Notes under the pieces: model-generated
What the model saw: only the letters and a program-made list of their open reading frames with translations
What the model was told of the DNA's origin: nothing
The model's database searches: none
Translations under genes and position numbers: made by a program
NCBI GenBank assembly: GCA_964548595.1
Contig: CAZJQO010000040.1
Location: 1 to 31,525, forward strand
Direction of reading: 5' to 3'
From: JAJYVH01 sp964548595
GTDB lineage: Archaea; Micrarchaeota; Micrarchaeia; Micrarchaeales; CABMGC01
DNA length: 31,525 nt
Shown here: one piece after another, positions 31,390-31,525 of the stretch
Position numbering within the stretch: the stretch's first letter is position 1
Layout: every line of letters begins with the position of its first letter

Positions 31390-31525
31390 GATGAAAGCGA
31401 GCCGATGAAGAGACCGCCTCCTTTTCCATCGGAGGCGTATTGGCATCAAACCGCTTGTTTCGGCATGTGCCTGCTTCAACAGGGTTGCCAGATTGGATTT
31501 CTGGTCTCACACACTCTCTACGAAC
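31390..31525 (-). pseudogene. probable 3' end of an IS605-type tnpB (partial, runs off the window)
   Basis: The minus-strand frame open from the window edge reads RRECVRPEIQSGNPVEAGTC and then NKRFDANTPPMEKEAVSSSA. This resembles the variable tail of TnpB proteins just before the element end, and the end hairpin follows at the right place. In these elements the same DNA encodes the 3' part of the guide (omega) RNA. No catalytic or zinc-finger part is inside the window, so intactness cannot be judged. In this frame there is no stop before the PIN gene, so the natural end of tnpB is uncertain. Confidence 0.45.

Noticed and set aside
1..31525. CRISPR array, rRNA genes or replication origin
   Set aside because: No regularly spaced direct repeats, no rRNA-like sequence and no origin-type repeat cluster with an Orc1/Cdc6 gene were seen.

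Overview
This window looks like a moderately GC-rich archaeal chromosome. The archaeal markers are a PIN(Fcf1)-Rpo7-Spt4 cluster, an archaeal/eukaryotic-type GluRS, a DRG-type GTPase with a TGS domain, an Nre repair protein, a split LplB/LplA lipoate ligase, and many genes whose GTG or ATG lies about 25 nt downstream of a TATA-like box with no ribosome-binding site (leaderless transcripts). The gene set suggests a small-genome acidophile such as a Micrarchaeota/ARMAN-type DPANN archaeon or a Thermoplasmatales relative. That placement is inference; no rRNA is present to settle it.

Layout. 1-490: an IS200-type transposase broken by an amber codon, followed by its end hairpin. 491-1518: AT-rich accessory DNA with one unknown gene. 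1519-6911: superoxide dismutase, then a complete 2-oxoacid dehydrogenase operon (E1a, E1b, E2, E3). 6912-9850: an AT-richer islet with a decayed HAD gene, a possible structured RNA, a double Lrp-like regulator, and a DMT transporter fused to an unknown C-terminal domain. 9859-11251: a Rieske protein divergent from lplB-lplA. 11255-15013: two small membrane proteins, gene-tail scraps, a winged-helix/RelE module, lipA, a second toxin-antitoxin module and nnrD. 15183-18299: a PD-(D/E)XK-like protein, NreA, an M24 peptidase and tRNA-Pro(CGG). 18348-22345: a slipin, a DDE transposase remnant and a three-gene ABC-2 transporter. 22441-25214: a membrane-anchored FKBP, a large PMT/ArnT-like membrane protein and a small two-helix protein. 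25225-31324: two minus-strand information-processing operons (a secreted protein, GluRS, an unknown helical protein and DRG GTPase; then Fcf1-like PIN, Rpo7 and Spt4), with a soluble FKBP on the plus strand between them. 31370-31525: the end of an IS605-type element.

How the genes fit together. The main metabolic theme is lipoic acid. The E2 subunit carries one lipoyl domain. LplB-LplA can attach lipoate or octanoate, and LipA can insert the sulfurs, so the complex and most of its cofactor machinery lie within about 12 kb. That cluster has been invaded: the AT-rich islet separates the complex from the ligase, two toxin-antitoxin modules flank lipA, and decayed 3' ends of lipA and nnrD lie beside the first module. 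The most unusual signals are those gene-tail scraps, a possible three-way-junction RNA at 7298-7398, two adjacent small membrane proteins with swapped helix order, and a GluRS with atypical signature motifs.
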